DNA of 35,191 nt from an uncultured beta proteobacterium (lineage in GTDB: Bacteria > Pseudomonadota > Gammaproteobacteria > Burkholderiales > SG8-39): the NCBI GenBank assembly GCA_902826155.1, contig CADEDU010000076.1:1-35191 (forward strand), in the 5' to 3' direction. Positions 26,601-33,098 of this stretch are shown here, piece by piece. The position numbers and the translations under genes are program-made. Under the pieces are notes generated by a model that was given only the letters and a program-made list of their open reading frames with translations, had not been told where the DNA came from and did no database searches. Positions within the stretch are counted from its first letter, which is position 1, and each line of letters starts with the position of its first letter.

Positions 26601-26602
26601 AT
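20663..26602 (-). CDS. Giant TIR - STAND NTPase (nSTAND1) - membrane helix - WD40 protein, candidate defence sensor
   Basis: A 1979-residue protein. (1) TIR domain, residues 2-130: SRIFISHSSGDNAAALAI, then VLFLISPRWQQSRWCLAEFL, with the glutamate expected in NAD-cleaving TIRs at E78. (2) STAND NTPase of the nSTAND1 type, about 170-580: SPYPGLRALDFDDAAVLFGR, Walker A GASGAGKSS (218-226), Walker B LVIPIDQGEELF (D321), and a winged helix with EVAHEALIRQWAPLRAWL near 560. (3) A coiled coil, about 640-682. (4) One membrane helix, about 686-707 (LALGAVAIVLAGSAGWVV), flanked by basic residues. (5) About 1200 residues of WD40 repeats; I count roughly 25 strands of the type 'xLWDxxxGxxxAxLxG', enough for three to four propellers. 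The likely mechanism is that the propellers sense a trigger, ATP-driven assembly follows, and the TIR domain destroys NAD and stops growth. ATG 26602 directly precedes the TIR fold, with AAAGG eight bases upstream. Confidence 0.9.
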   Translation of the reverse strand: MSRIFISHSSGDNAAALAIGSWLTDRGWDDYFLDISAERGLAPGERWQAALKAAADRCEAVLFLISPRWQQSRWCLAEFLLAKQLGKAIFGVLIAPTPLEQLPHEMTAEWQLCDLVQGVELHTITVEQDPHVRRTEVRFASQGLERLRIGLRRAGLDPSTFDWPPANDPDRSPYPGLRALDFDDAAVLFGRDAMVVRGLDQLRRMRERGIEHLFVIVGASGAGKSSFVRAGLLPRLARDDRQFLPLPVIRPERAAINGPEGLLASLEKAFRSRGANRSRAQLRRALDAPEGLATLLRELRDLRPPAGDARAEPPTLVIPIDQGEELFAADAGTEGGALLGHLAPLVSATAREATTPHTIVLGSIRADSLDQLQAQPSLQSLPMLLFNLPPVARGEFKSIIEGPAARHTAAGNELSIDPALTERLMADADGVDALPLLALTLERLYVEHGGDGALTLDEYERMGGLHGSIEAAVESAFAEPTRPPAVSADQRERLDVLRRAFVPWLAAVDPDSGERKRRVARWDDLPEDARPLLDRLVAQRLLVKDRRRVRDGEADTTVIEVAHEALIRQWAPLRAWLDAEEADLRELESVRRAAQEWLRNERDDEYLVHTGERLDDAEALTRWPDFKTMLGETGVAYLQACRKRDSAVRAEREAQLALIAQKQTQVEQAQQHTAQAQARTARFQRYARLALGAVAIVLAGSAGWVVMKQRDINMQGSFVLSQNAARVADDAAQSKDVTLAARALRIAVAASREHWLSPAHPGAFDQLARAAQLFRPHRIVGPADAAFESVRVLTGGDRALTQDQESGVVRLWDLASGRELAVLAAGPSRARVEVSENGERIITQGVVTREGKVPAALWDSTTGNLLARLEGAESGALRELRFVLNDTRIVARFDGTPAQLWDSADGRAIATLGEAKVVSGFITAPRARIFATRGEGGVRLWNAADGSFIAMPDGSAGAPALRFSRDGTRLIVRHGRDESQLWDAHAGKRIAGLGDAGGSRSSQFTADGARVIAYASDGTARLHDTTTGAVLAGLGSLREAWTSPDGSRLATLSPDGGLRLWEGATGRALAELHRPQPASTAGESPEDTERSTRVGVNHPRGVFSREGNRFLVFTSEKTVSVWSADGARLATIEVDAPIERATFRRNGTRLLIAPRGGPEQLRDAESGSLIRQFEPKAELRFDAAEALVVSVQQDRAPVLWEVDTGRRIRELDGNRGSVNTFFNPTGSRVLTVGRDDTPILWNAKTGERIAWLEGHRGSLRAQRFTADGLRLLTLADDPAARLWDTTTGRPLAVLAGHTYQTEHAQFTRDDAQVVTWSRRGPAFLWDAATDFRSVVYAKAQVEHATASLDGRGIAFATAGAAWLAASLDGRADVLTTRPAGDTLLAIPEFARITRFGANAVRVFDGRAKRVVATLSGHADRVIDARPSADRKIVATASADRTVKLWSAKTGKVLQVLEGHQGAIEGIALSYDGKWAATRSSDRTARLWEVQSGRPVAVLQAHTDAVNFVAFQPSTKAPPERIITASADGTARVWRIEDGQLVATLGKHERPVRSAWLSVDGKRAVTIAGSVASLWDVETGAVLTTIAADQSDLLFASLDESGTRVVTIATTGMVRVWKDSGQEVARFQGDPAPYRGGIEGARVTVFSKDGTLYEWDVTSGAVSRSSGALAVSAMALDGTGKRALAGWNDGLVQVLQTDAAERARDQPERVRDDHGHDYLEHAQPIRAAALSADGLRAATVDDPGELRIWNTTDGQTLRVIDAEEPVQAVSFIGQSEDVAVLTSNGELHVRNSASGERTGTLTGAITSMQFSSDGRRLVTGSDDKTARLWRVDRPTPTSDTTPAAGKVTFTEQLALRGHRETVVQAALSADGHLIVTSSNDGTTRIWDASSGKALHQLELHDGPMRFAAIAPDNSRLTTAGAHGVHDWDLSWIARPRDAALLQAVCRERLQAMHAVLTAADIRDAPLLTGREGEDVCAGLR

Positions 26603-26721
26603 CGGGCGTGCCTTTGACTCCGCACGTACTGGGGAGCGAGCGTATCCGCCGTGGCGGGCACCCACGTGCGCCCGAGTGTTTCAGAAATTGGTGAAGATGG
26701 GTAGGGGGCCAGCGCCTCTCG

Positions 26722-27051
26722 ATGGAGCACCTTCAGAGCGGCAGGACCGCGTATGGCAAACAGATTCTCGTAACCGTGTCATGAGAATTGACGGCCGACT
26801 ATGGTCGCGGTTTCAGCTACGCCGAAATCACCCGCATGATCCAGTTTGCCCATGCGTTCCCCGATGAGGCGATTATCGTGACGCTGTCACGATAATCGCG
26901 CTGCTCGAATTTTCATGCGCTGCTGCCGATCAAGGACCCGTTGGCGCGCGACTTCTACGCCGAGATGCGCCGTATCGAGCGCTGGGATGCGCACAGGCGG
27001 CGCTCGACGATCGTCGTTGACGGGTCTCACCTCTTCCCGGGTGATCGCTAA
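26722..27051 (+). pseudogene. Decayed DUF1016/YhcG PDDEXK nuclease gene fragment
   Basis: One frame reads AYGKQILVTVS, stop, ELTADYGRGFSYAEITRMIQ, FAHAFPDEAIIVTLSR, stop, then FHALLPIKDPLARDFYAEMR with RIERWD. This is unmistakably the N-terminal domain of DUF1016/YhcG proteins, where intact relatives read 'TVSRELTA.YGRGFSY' and 'LSRQLSWSHF..LLPIKDPLARDFYAEMCRIERW'. The stops at 26782 (TGA where Arg CGA is expected) and 26893 (TAA where Gln CAA is expected) are in frame, so this is point decay without frameshift in this part. Both ends are missing. Intact relatives often sit in restriction and defence islands. It lies upstream of, and divergent from, the TIR-STAND gene. Confidence 0.85.
26869..26899. 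repeat. Perfect 31-base palindrome inside the nuclease pseudogene
   Basis: Arms of 14 bases, GCGATTATCGTGAC (26869-26882) and its exact complement (26886-26899), flank the three bases GCT. The right arm contains the TAA that kills the gene and replaces the codons expected for Gln-Leu-Ser. Template-switch copying of the left arm would explain both the palindrome and the stop. Confidence 0.85.
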
Positions 27052-27111
27052 CCCTACGGCTACTCCCGCTCGACACACCGCGTACACCGACACCTCGTGA
27101 TACTGGTTGCC

Positions 27112-27771
27112 ATGTGCACCAGTGCTCACCAAAGTTCGATTCACCGCCGGACGCGCGCCGATGCGCTCCCGGCACGTGCACCGGGTCGTATCGCAACGCG
27201 TGGACGCGATCATGTTCGCTCGTCTCCTGGTGCGCGGCCCGCCTCATCGCGCATCGCGCCGGTTGTTTCGCCATTCCTTCCAGCGCTGCTCCCGACGCTC
27301 TTGCTCGCACTTCCGGCGAGCCTCGTATCGTGTCTGGCGCATGCGTTCTGCTGGCACGATGCGGCCACACGCTATGCATTGCCTGCTGCACTGTTGATCG
27401 CTATCGCCGAACAGGAAAGCGGCTTCAACCCGAAAGCACTCAACACCGCCAATCGCAACGGCACGCGTGATCTGGGGCTGATGCAGATCAACTCGATGCA
27501 TCTGCCGTTGCTGGCGCGCTACGGCATCCGCGAACAGGACTTGTTCGAGCCATGCATCAACGTGCACGTCGGCGCCTGGGTGCTGGCCAATGCGTTTGCG
27601 CAGCACGGCTACTCCTGGAATGCGGTCGGCGCCTACAACGCCGGCGGTGACCCGGCGGCCGCCGCACAGCGTGCCGCCTACGCCTGGAAGATCTATCAGC
27701 GCTTGCAAGCCCACGCACGCGCGGTTCCACCCGCATCGCGTGCCGGCGCGCGTAGTGGAGCGACACGATGA
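27112..27771 (+). CDS. VirB1-like lytic transglycosylase of the transfer apparatus
   Basis: First gene of the transfer operon. The catalytic domain is an SLT/goose-lysozyme fold: CWHDAATRYALPAALLIAIA then EQESGFNPKALN (catalytic Glu in EQES), then DLGLMQINSMHLPLLARYGI and AVGAYNAGG. It opens peptidoglycan for assembly of the secretion channel. The start is doubtful. The ATG at 27112 gives about 70 Arg/Pro-rich residues of low plausibility before the hydrophobic leader FLPALLPTLLLALPASLVSC, and no good ribosome site is visible. A TTG at 27301 would begin inside that leader, and a start near 27240 would need a non-standard codon. The real protein probably starts around 27240-27300. It overlaps the next gene by four bases. 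Confidence 0.85.
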   Translation: MCTSAHQSSIHRRTRADALPARAPGRIATRGRDHVRSSPGARPASSRIAPVVSPFLPALLPTLLLALPASLVSCLAHAFCWHDAATRYALPAALLIAIAEQESGFNPKALNTANRNGTRDLGLMQINSMHLPLLARYGIREQDLFEPCINVHVGAWVLANAFAQHGYSWNAVGAYNAGGDPAAAAQRAAYAWKIYQRLQAHARAVPPASRAGARSGATR

Positions 27772-28079
27772 CGTCGCGCGCTGCGTCATTGCCGCTGATC
27801 TTGGTCGCCGTACTCTGCGGCTGCAGCACAGCGACCGCGCCGGCCGCCCCGCCACCGGATGTGATCGTGCTTGCGCCAGCGCCGGTGTGGCGCATCGCCC
27901 AAGACCGCTCTGGGCTGTTCGTCCTGTGCGCACAGTGCGGCCAGCCCTCACCGAAGAGCGCCTGGCATGCGCAAGGAGCCAGTGCCAGTGGGCTGCCACC
28001 GATCATCACCATTCCCAACGTGGTGCTCAGCGCCGATGCCCGAACCGTCACCTGGCGCGCGCCGCACCTGAACCGATGA
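27768..28079 (+). CDS. Small lipoprotein of the transfer operon
   Basis: A 103-residue lipoprotein with a signal ending in AVLCGC (Cys19). The mature part is short, with an Ala/Pro spacer, then VWRIAQDRSGLFVLCAQCGQ containing a CxxC pair, and LPPIITIPNVVLSADARTVT. I know of similar small lipoproteins in conjugation operons but cannot name a family. It is translationally coupled to the transglycosylase gene (ATGA overlap at 27768-27771) and overlaps a possible early start of the next gene. A role in the outer-membrane or periplasmic part of the channel is likely from position. Confidence 0.72.
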   Translation: MTSRAASLPLILVAVLCGCSTATAPAAPPPDVIVLAPAPVWRIAQDRSGLFVLCAQCGQPSPKSAWHAQGASASGLPPIITIPNVVLSADARTVTWRAPHLNR

Positions 28080-28114
28080 ACCACCCCAATCACGACCAGA
28101 CCGGAGGACTTCCT

Positions 28115-28450
28115 ATGGCAACGCGCTCACTGCAGGCAACGCCCTCACTCCAGCAAGCGCACCGTGGTGTCGCTCTGATGGGTGCGATCGCGCTCGTCGC
28201 GCTGGCCTGGGCGCCCGGCAATGCGCTGGCTGGCACGACCGGCGCGGAGTTTCAACCGATGTTCCAGTTGCTCACCGATTGGATCGGTGGCTATCTGGGA
28301 CGCTCGATCGCCATCGGCGCATTCATCATCGGCGTGGGCTATGGCGCGTTTGCGCAACGCTACCTCGTGGCGTTGGGCGGCATCTTCGTCGCGTTGCTGG
28401 TGCTGATCGTGCCGCAGGTGTTGAACGGCATGCTCACCGCGACCATCTGA
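28115..28450 (+). CDS. TraA/VirB2-like pilin candidate
   Basis: A 111-residue membrane protein at the position of a pilin gene. A leader of about 42 residues ends in GNALAG, probably cleaved by signal peptidase. The mature part of about 69 residues has two hydrophobic helices around a short basic loop (AIGAFIIGVGYGAFAQRYLV, then ALGGIFVALLVLIVP). That size and two-helix plan is the VirB2/TrbC/TraA pattern, although the sequence itself is not decisive. GGAGGA six to eight bases before ATG 28115 decides the start over an in-frame ATG at 28076 that overlaps the previous stop. It is followed directly by traL, as in other F-type operons. Confidence 0.7.
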   Translation: MATRSLQATPSLQQAHRGVALMGAIALVALAWAPGNALAGTTGAEFQPMFQLLTDWIGGYLGRSIAIGAFIIGVGYGAFAQRYLVALGGIFVALLVLIVPQVLNGMLTATI

Positions 28451-28472
28451 GCGCACCGCGCGGAGCTGGCTC

Positions 28473-28763
28473 ATGGACGAAGCATGCTTCGATATTCCGC
28501 GGCGGCTGGCCGATCCGCCGAAATTGTTCCTGTGGGACATCGACGTGGCGCTGATCTTCTGCGCCTGCCTGGTCGGCGGCGCGGCGCTCGGGCGGGTCGA
28601 GGCCGGGGTGTTGCTCGGTCTGGTGTTGGCGCGGCTCTACGCCAAGTTCAAATCGGGCAAGCACCAGGCCTACGCGATTCACCTGTTCTATTGGAATCTG
28701 CCGCGGGCGCTATCGCCGCTGCGGCGCTGTCCGCCCTCGGACTTGCGCGAATTCATCGGCTGA
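28473..28763 (+). CDS. traL: F-type conjugation protein TraL
   Basis: A 96-residue inner-membrane protein. The start FDIPRRLADPPKLFLWDIDV is the TraL hallmark (IP..LD.P...l.W..DE), followed by two hydrophobic segments (about 28-60) and a basic cytoplasmic-type end with FYWNLPRAL. TraL is the VirB3-like component of F-type machines, needed for pilus assembly. GGAG lies seven bases before the ATG. The TraE gene starts three bases after its stop. Confidence 0.9.
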   Translation: MDEACFDIPRRLADPPKLFLWDIDVALIFCACLVGGAALGRVEAGVLLGLVLARLYAKFKSGKHQAYAIHLFYWNLPRALSPLRRCPPSDLREFIG

Positions 28764-28766
28764 GCC

Positions 28767-29405
28767 ATGCGACTACGTCTGTTCCAGGCCGATCTCCATG
28801 CCGCGCGCAATGTAGGCGTGTTGCTGGCCGCGTTACTGGCGGTGTCGGTGTTCGCCAACCTGTTCATCGTCGTGCTGCTGGCGCGATCGCACGCCAACGT
28901 GCGCACGATCCTGGTGCCACCCACCATCGAGAAGAGTTTCTGGGTCGAGGCCGAGCGGGTCAGTCCGGAGTACTACGAGCAGATGACGCACTACTTGTCG
29001 ATGCTCATCTTGAACGTGCAACCGGGCACGATCGAGTACCAGAACCGGATCCTGCGCCAGTACGTGAGCCCCGGCCTGGCGGGCACGCTCGATAGTGAAG
29101 GACGGTTGAACGCGTTGCGCATCAAGCGCGACAACGCCAGTCAACTGTTTACGCCGATGGGCTATCAGATCGATGCACCCAACCGGCGTGCAGTCATCCA
29201 CGGCCAACTCCAGACCATCGTCAACCGCACTCCGGTGAGCAGCGTCGGCAAGGCCTATCTGGCGCAATTCGAACTCAGTTCGGGGCGCTTGCTGCTGGCG
29301 GCGTTTCGCGAGACGCGACTGGATGATCCGTTCAATCCGGACAAGCACGTAGCCAAGTCGGCCGCGACCGCCGAGCCGCGGCCCTCTGTGGAGCTTCGTC
29401 CATGA
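28767..29405 (+). CDS. traE: F-type conjugation protein TraE
   Basis: A 212-residue VirB8-like inner-membrane protein. A single membrane helix spans about 14-38 (VGVLLAALLAVSVFANLFIV) and a periplasmic domain follows with TILVPPTIEKSFWVEAERVS, a typical TraE phrase (vP......fwv......s..Y), then YYEQMTHYLSMLILNV and GYQIDAPNRRAVIHGQLQTI. It bridges inner-membrane and core parts of the channel. The gene lies three bases after traL and overlaps traK by four bases (ATGA at 29402-29405). Confidence 0.92.
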   Translation: MRLRLFQADLHAARNVGVLLAALLAVSVFANLFIVVLLARSHANVRTILVPPTIEKSFWVEAERVSPEYYEQMTHYLSMLILNVQPGTIEYQNRILRQYVSPGLAGTLDSEGRLNALRIKRDNASQLFTPMGYQIDAPNRRAVIHGQLQTIVNRTPVSSVGKAYLAQFELSSGRLLLAAFRETRLDDPFNPDKHVAKSAATAEPRPSVELRP

Positions 29406-30136
29406 GCACCGGGACATCGATGCGGCTCGGTCGGTACATCGTCGCGGTGCTGTTCGGTGCGGCCAGTGCCGCGGCTGGGGCGATGGAGCTGGTCCATGTC
29501 ATCGAAGGGCGGACCGCGACGGTCGAGGTATCGGCGACGCAACCGACATTGTTGCGCGTGGAGCAGGGGCGGTTGCGCGCGGTACGTGCCGAGGCCGCAC
29601 ACCTGCGGGTCGAACCCGATCGCACCCGCGGTGAGGCGATCCTCACGGTGCAGCCCGGTGCGCCGGCTTCGATCACCGTGTTCGTGACGACCGAGCGCAT
29701 CGCCTTCCCACTGGTGCTGGTGCCAGGCGATCGACCGGCACGCACCATCGTGCTGCGCGAGCCACCCGCCCAAGCTTCGACGCAGCCGAGTGCCACGCGG
29801 CCGGTACCGGGCACGACCCAGCATGTGCGCGAGGTGAAGCGCCTGGTGCTGGCGGCAGCGGCCGAACGGCCCGGCACCGATGTGCAAGTCAAGCACGTCA
29901 ATCAGCCGATCCGGCTGTGGTCGGAGTTGGCCGTGCTGCATCGACGCACGCTGATCGCGGGCAGCTATCAGGTCGAGCACTGGGTGCTCACCAACGCCAG
30001 CCTGAGCGCGGTGCAACTCGACGAACAGGAGCTCTACAGCCGCGGCATTGCGGCGGTGGCGATCGAACGTCATCACCTCGCCCCGGGCGAATCGACCGCG
30101 GCGTATCGGGTACGCGGGCCGGAGAGTGCACCGTGA
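29402..30136 (+). CDS. traK: F-type conjugation protein TraK
   Basis: A 244-residue periplasmic protein, the VirB9-like outer-membrane core component. A signal peptide ends near ASAAAGAMEL. Then come a beta-rich N-terminal domain (HVIEGRTATVEVSATQPTLL) and a C-terminal domain with YQVEHWVLTNASLSAVQLDE then QELYSRGIAAVAIE, the TraK-type 'V....L.N......L.E..F...gv.AvsI' ending. It forms the outer-membrane ring with TraV and TraB. A low-complexity Pro/Thr linker (about 118-140) joins the halves. It overlaps traE by four bases and traB by four bases (GTGA). Confidence 0.9.
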   Translation: MSTGTSMRLGRYIVAVLFGAASAAAGAMELVHVIEGRTATVEVSATQPTLLRVEQGRLRAVRAEAAHLRVEPDRTRGEAILTVQPGAPASITVFVTTERIAFPLVLVPGDRPARTIVLREPPAQASTQPSATRPVPGTTQHVREVKRLVLAAAAERPGTDVQVKHVNQPIRLWSELAVLHRRTLIAGSYQVEHWVLTNASLSAVQLDEQELYSRGIAAVAIERHHLAPGESTAAYRVRGPESAP

Positions 30137-31593
30137 GCCGCGCCACGACCGTGCACACAGCGGATACGCGCGAGCCCAGTACGCCGGCGGATGCCTCGGG
30201 TGCGGCGCTGGCTGGCGATGCCACACTCGCCAGCACGGCCACCGGACCGCTCCAGGACGCGCGCACCACGCGTCGCCGACAGATGCTGTGGCTGGCACTG
30301 CTGGTGATCGGCATCCTCGTGCTCGCCTTCGGTGGCATGCTGCTCAATCACCCCGCACCGCTTGCACGCGGTGCCAAGGCCACGGAAAGAAGCGTGCTGC
30401 CCGGTGCCTCGGTCCAAGCACATGACGCCTGGGTCGCCACCGAGGGCGCGCGCATCGCGGCTTACGAACGCGAGAACCGCGAACTCAAGCAACGTGTCGA
30501 GCGTCTCGAGCGCGAGCAGTCCGAGGCGCTCAAACGCGGAACGAGTGCCAGTGCCGTGGTCGGTGGCCCCACGTCGCTGCCGCCGGGCTTCCCGCCCGGC
30601 CTGCCCCCGGCGGTGCCTGCCGGGGGCGTGGCCCGCAACGCGCTGGCGCCACCGATTCCGCCTGCGCCAGCCGCGACGGCGGTCGCCGTCGTCAAACCAC
30701 CGGCTGCATCGGCTGGCGCGGCCAAGGCAGCGCGCGGCTACGAGACGACCGAGTTCGACGATCGGCGGTCTGCGAACGCGCACGACGCGGGCGCTTCGAT
30801 CGATCGCACCGAAGCGGCGCAGAGCGCGCGCATCAGCCGGCCCACCGTGGTCGGCACACCGCGCATCCTCGGCGGCAAGGGCTGGATGCCGGCCGGTACC
30901 TTCATGCGGGTCACCTTGCTCTCCGGCTTGGATGCGCCTACAGGCCAGCGCGGGCAAAACGATCCGTATCCGGTGCTGTTGCGCATCACCGACGAGTCGG
31001 TGCTGCCCAATGAGTACCGCGGCCAGGTCAAGGGCTGCTTCGTGGTCGGCTCCGGATTCGGTGATCTCGCCTCTGAACGCGCGCGCATTCGCACCGAGAC
31101 CCTGTCCTGTATCGCGCGCAACGGCACCGCGATCGAAGTCACGCTGCGTGGCTGGGTGATTGGAGAAGACGGTGCCGCCGGGTTGCGCGGCCAGGTCATC
31201 TCCAAGCAAGGGGCGGCGATGCGCAATGCGTTGATCGCCGGCATCCTGTCCGGGGTGGGCTCGGCGATGCGTGCCCAGGCCAATACCGTCTCGGTATCAC
31301 CGTTGGGGGCCACCAGCACCGTGATCGGCGCCGAGGATCTGGCGCGCGCCGGCGTAGGCAGTGGCGTGCAGCGTGCGGCGGATCGGCTGAGTCAGTTCTA
31401 CATCAACCTGGCCGAACAGATGCTGCCCACCATCGAAGTCGGTGCCGGTCGCACTGTGGAGATCGCACTGTCGCGCGGCGTGAATCTGGGCGAGTTCTAC
31501 GCCGCTCTGGATGAGCACGCGGAGGCGGGCAGTGCACTGGGCGAACGCAATCGCGCGATGGCGTCGCGCCTGGCCGCCGAGCACGCGCCATGA
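30133..31593 (+). CDS. traB: F-type conjugation protein TraB (TrbI/VirB10 family)
   Basis: A 486-residue protein spanning the envelope. A cytoplasmic N-terminus of 50 residues is followed by a membrane helix at 51-70 (MLWLALLVIGILVLAFGGML), a coiled coil (about 112-142, YERENRELKQRVERLEREQS), a Pro-rich spacer (about 152-190, PPGFPPGLPPAVPAGG) that can cross the periplasm, and the VirB10-type C-terminal barrel domain (GWMPAGTFMRVTLLSGLDAP, then YRGQVKGCFVVGSGFGDLAS, then SQFYINLAEQMLPTIEVGAG). The GTG at 30133 has GGAG eight bases upstream and overlaps the traK stop. It couples inner-membrane energy to the outer-membrane ring. Confidence 0.92.
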   Translation: MSRATTVHTADTREPSTPADASGAALAGDATLASTATGPLQDARTTRRRQMLWLALLVIGILVLAFGGMLLNHPAPLARGAKATERSVLPGASVQAHDAWVATEGARIAAYERENRELKQRVERLEREQSEALKRGTSASAVVGGPTSLPPGFPPGLPPAVPAGGVARNALAPPIPPAPAATAVAVVKPPAASAGAAKAARGYETTEFDDRRSANAHDAGASIDRTEAAQSARISRPTVVGTPRILGGKGWMPAGTFMRVTLLSGLDAPTGQRGQNDPYPVLLRITDESVLPNEYRGQVKGCFVVGSGFGDLASERARIRTETLSCIARNGTAIEVTLRGWVIGEDGAAGLRGQVISKQGAAMRNALIAGILSGVGSAMRAQANTVSVSPLGATSTVIGAEDLARAGVGSGVQRAADRLSQFYINLAEQMLPTIEVGAGRTVEIALSRGVNLGEFYAALDEHAEAGSALGERNRAMASRLAAEHAP

Positions 31594-32357
31594 CGGTCCG
31601 TGCAACGTTACGCCGGCGCTGCGCCGCACTGCTGTGCGTGGCTGCCCTGGTCGGTACCGCACCGGTGCTCGCCGAGGTGGTCACCGCTTCGCAACCGCCA
31701 AACGGCGCGACGACCGATGACGTGCGCGCCGCCTTGGCGCGGCAGTATCCGGCGACCCCCATCGATGAGATTCGCGCGACGCCACTCGCCGGGCTGTTCC
31801 AAATCCGCGCCGGGCGCAACGTGTTCTACACCGATGCCCAGGCGCGCTACGTCCTGTTCGGGCACCTGTTCGATCTGCATACCCAGACCGATCTCACCGC
31901 GCAATCGCAGCCGGCGGCCGCGCGCATCGCCTGGGACGCGTTGCCACTGCGGCACGCGCTGGTGCATCGGCACGGCAGCGGTGCGCGACGTCTGGCGGTA
32001 TTCGCCGATCCGCAATGTCCGCATTGCCGTGCGCTGGCTGCCACGCTCGAGCAGTTGTCCGACATCACCGTCTACACCTTCATCGTGCCGATGCTCGGGC
32101 CGCGAAGCGAAGTGCTGGCCCAAGCGGTGTGGTGCGCCGCGGACCCGGAGCGCGCATGGACCGAGCTGATGCGCACGGCGCCGGCCGCTCCGGCGCAAGC
32201 GGCTGCGGCTTGCGACACGCCCGCAGTAGCGATCAAGCGCTTCGCCGAAGCCCAAGGCATCGGCGCGGTCCCAACGCTGATCAATATGCACGGGGTGTCG
32301 TTGCGCGGCGCACCGTCGCTCGAACAACTGCAACGGTTTTTGGCGGAGGCATCCTGA
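31590..32357 (+). CDS. dsbC: DsbC-like periplasmic disulfide isomerase of the transfer operon
   Basis: A 255-residue exported thioredoxin-fold protein. A signal peptide ends near APVLAE, then a DsbC-type dimerisation domain (RATPLAGLFQIRAGRNVFYT, a close match to '..tpi.GlyEv...g.v.Yv'), then the catalytic domain with FADPQCPHCRALAATLEQLS, active site CPHC, and the cis-proline loop GIGAVPTLINMHG. It probably folds the cysteine-containing TraV, TraB or pilus proteins. Conjugative elements of this class, such as SXT/R391, also carry a dsbC gene between core genes. It overlaps traB by four bases and traV by one. Confidence 0.92.
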   Translation: MTVRATLRRRCAALLCVAALVGTAPVLAEVVTASQPPNGATTDDVRAALARQYPATPIDEIRATPLAGLFQIRAGRNVFYTDAQARYVLFGHLFDLHTQTDLTAQSQPAAARIAWDALPLRHALVHRHGSGARRLAVFADPQCPHCRALAATLEQLSDITVYTFIVPMLGPRSEVLAQAVWCAADPERAWTELMRTAPAAPAQAAAACDTPAVAIKRFAEAQGIGAVPTLINMHGVSLRGAPSLEQLQRFLAEAS

Positions 32358-33094
32358 TGCGATCGATCGAACCAGATACCCGGACGCACATGGCGCGATG
32401 GTGGCGCTGGGTGGTGCTGAGCGGGCTCAGTGTGATGAACGGTTGCTCGGTCACCGGTCTGGACAATGCCAGCAGCCGCTTCAACTGCACCGCCCCCAAG
32501 GGCGTGCCGTGCAGTTCGACCTCCGGCGTGTACGCCAATTCGATTGCCGGCACCTTGCCGCAAACCAACGTTGCACCGCGCGCCGAATCCAACGCGATGG
32601 CGGCGGCGCAATCTACCGAGGACCTGCCGCGCCCCCTGCGCCCCCCGCACCCCCTGCAACTCAATACGACGCTGCATGCACCCGCAGCGCTCGAGCTGCC
32701 GCGTCGCGTTGTGCCCGGTGCCGGGCAGGCGATTCGCTCGATGCCCAAGCAGTTGCGGGTGCTGATTTTTCCGTGGGTGGATGCGGACAACGATCTGCAC
32801 GATCAGTCCTACGTGTACATGGCGGTCGACCCCGGGCGCTGGCTGATCGAGCACACGCGCGCGGCGATTCGCAACGATGCGCCGGCGCCACGCCTGGCCG
32901 GTGCGCCAGCCGATGCGGAGACCGATCCCGTGCCTGCCGCTCCCGCTGCAGAGCGGACGCCGCCGGTGGTGATGCCGGGCGTACTGCCGCCTCGTGGTCC
33001 ACGCGCGGACCTGCCGGCGAACCCGTCGCTGCCCCCGCCACTGACCCCGCGCGTGGCCCCATCGCTGGGCATCGTCGAGCAGCGCGACGAGTAA
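32357..33094 (+). CDS. traV: F-type conjugation lipoprotein TraV
   Basis: A 245-residue lipoprotein. The signal ends in SVMNGC (Cys30). The TraV core follows directly: SRFNCTAPKGVPCSSTSGVY, with the two conserved cysteines of 'F.C....G..C.S...VY'. The rest is a Pro/Ala-rich extension with VLIFPWVDADNDLHDQSYVY, a small domain seen in TraV relatives of SXT-like elements, and a long Pro-rich tail. TraV (VirB7-like) anchors the TraK-TraB ring in the outer membrane. The start is the ATG sharing one base with the dsbC stop (TGATG); GGAGG lies upstream. Confidence 0.88.
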   Translation: MRSIEPDTRTHMARWWRWVVLSGLSVMNGCSVTGLDNASSRFNCTAPKGVPCSSTSGVYANSIAGTLPQTNVAPRAESNAMAAAQSTEDLPRPLRPPHPLQLNTTLHAPAALELPRRVVPGAGQAIRSMPKQLRVLIFPWVDADNDLHDQSYVYMAVDPGRWLIEHTRAAIRNDAPAPRLAGAPADAETDPVPAAPAAERTPPVVMPGVLPPRGPRADLPANPSLPPPLTPRVAPSLGIVEQRDE

Positions 33095-33098
33095 CGCC

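Noticed and set aside
26869..26899. Palindrome as a dif/Xer recombination site or rho-independent terminator
   Set aside because: It does not match the dif arm pattern I know, lacks a following T-run on either strand, and lies within a former coding sequence.
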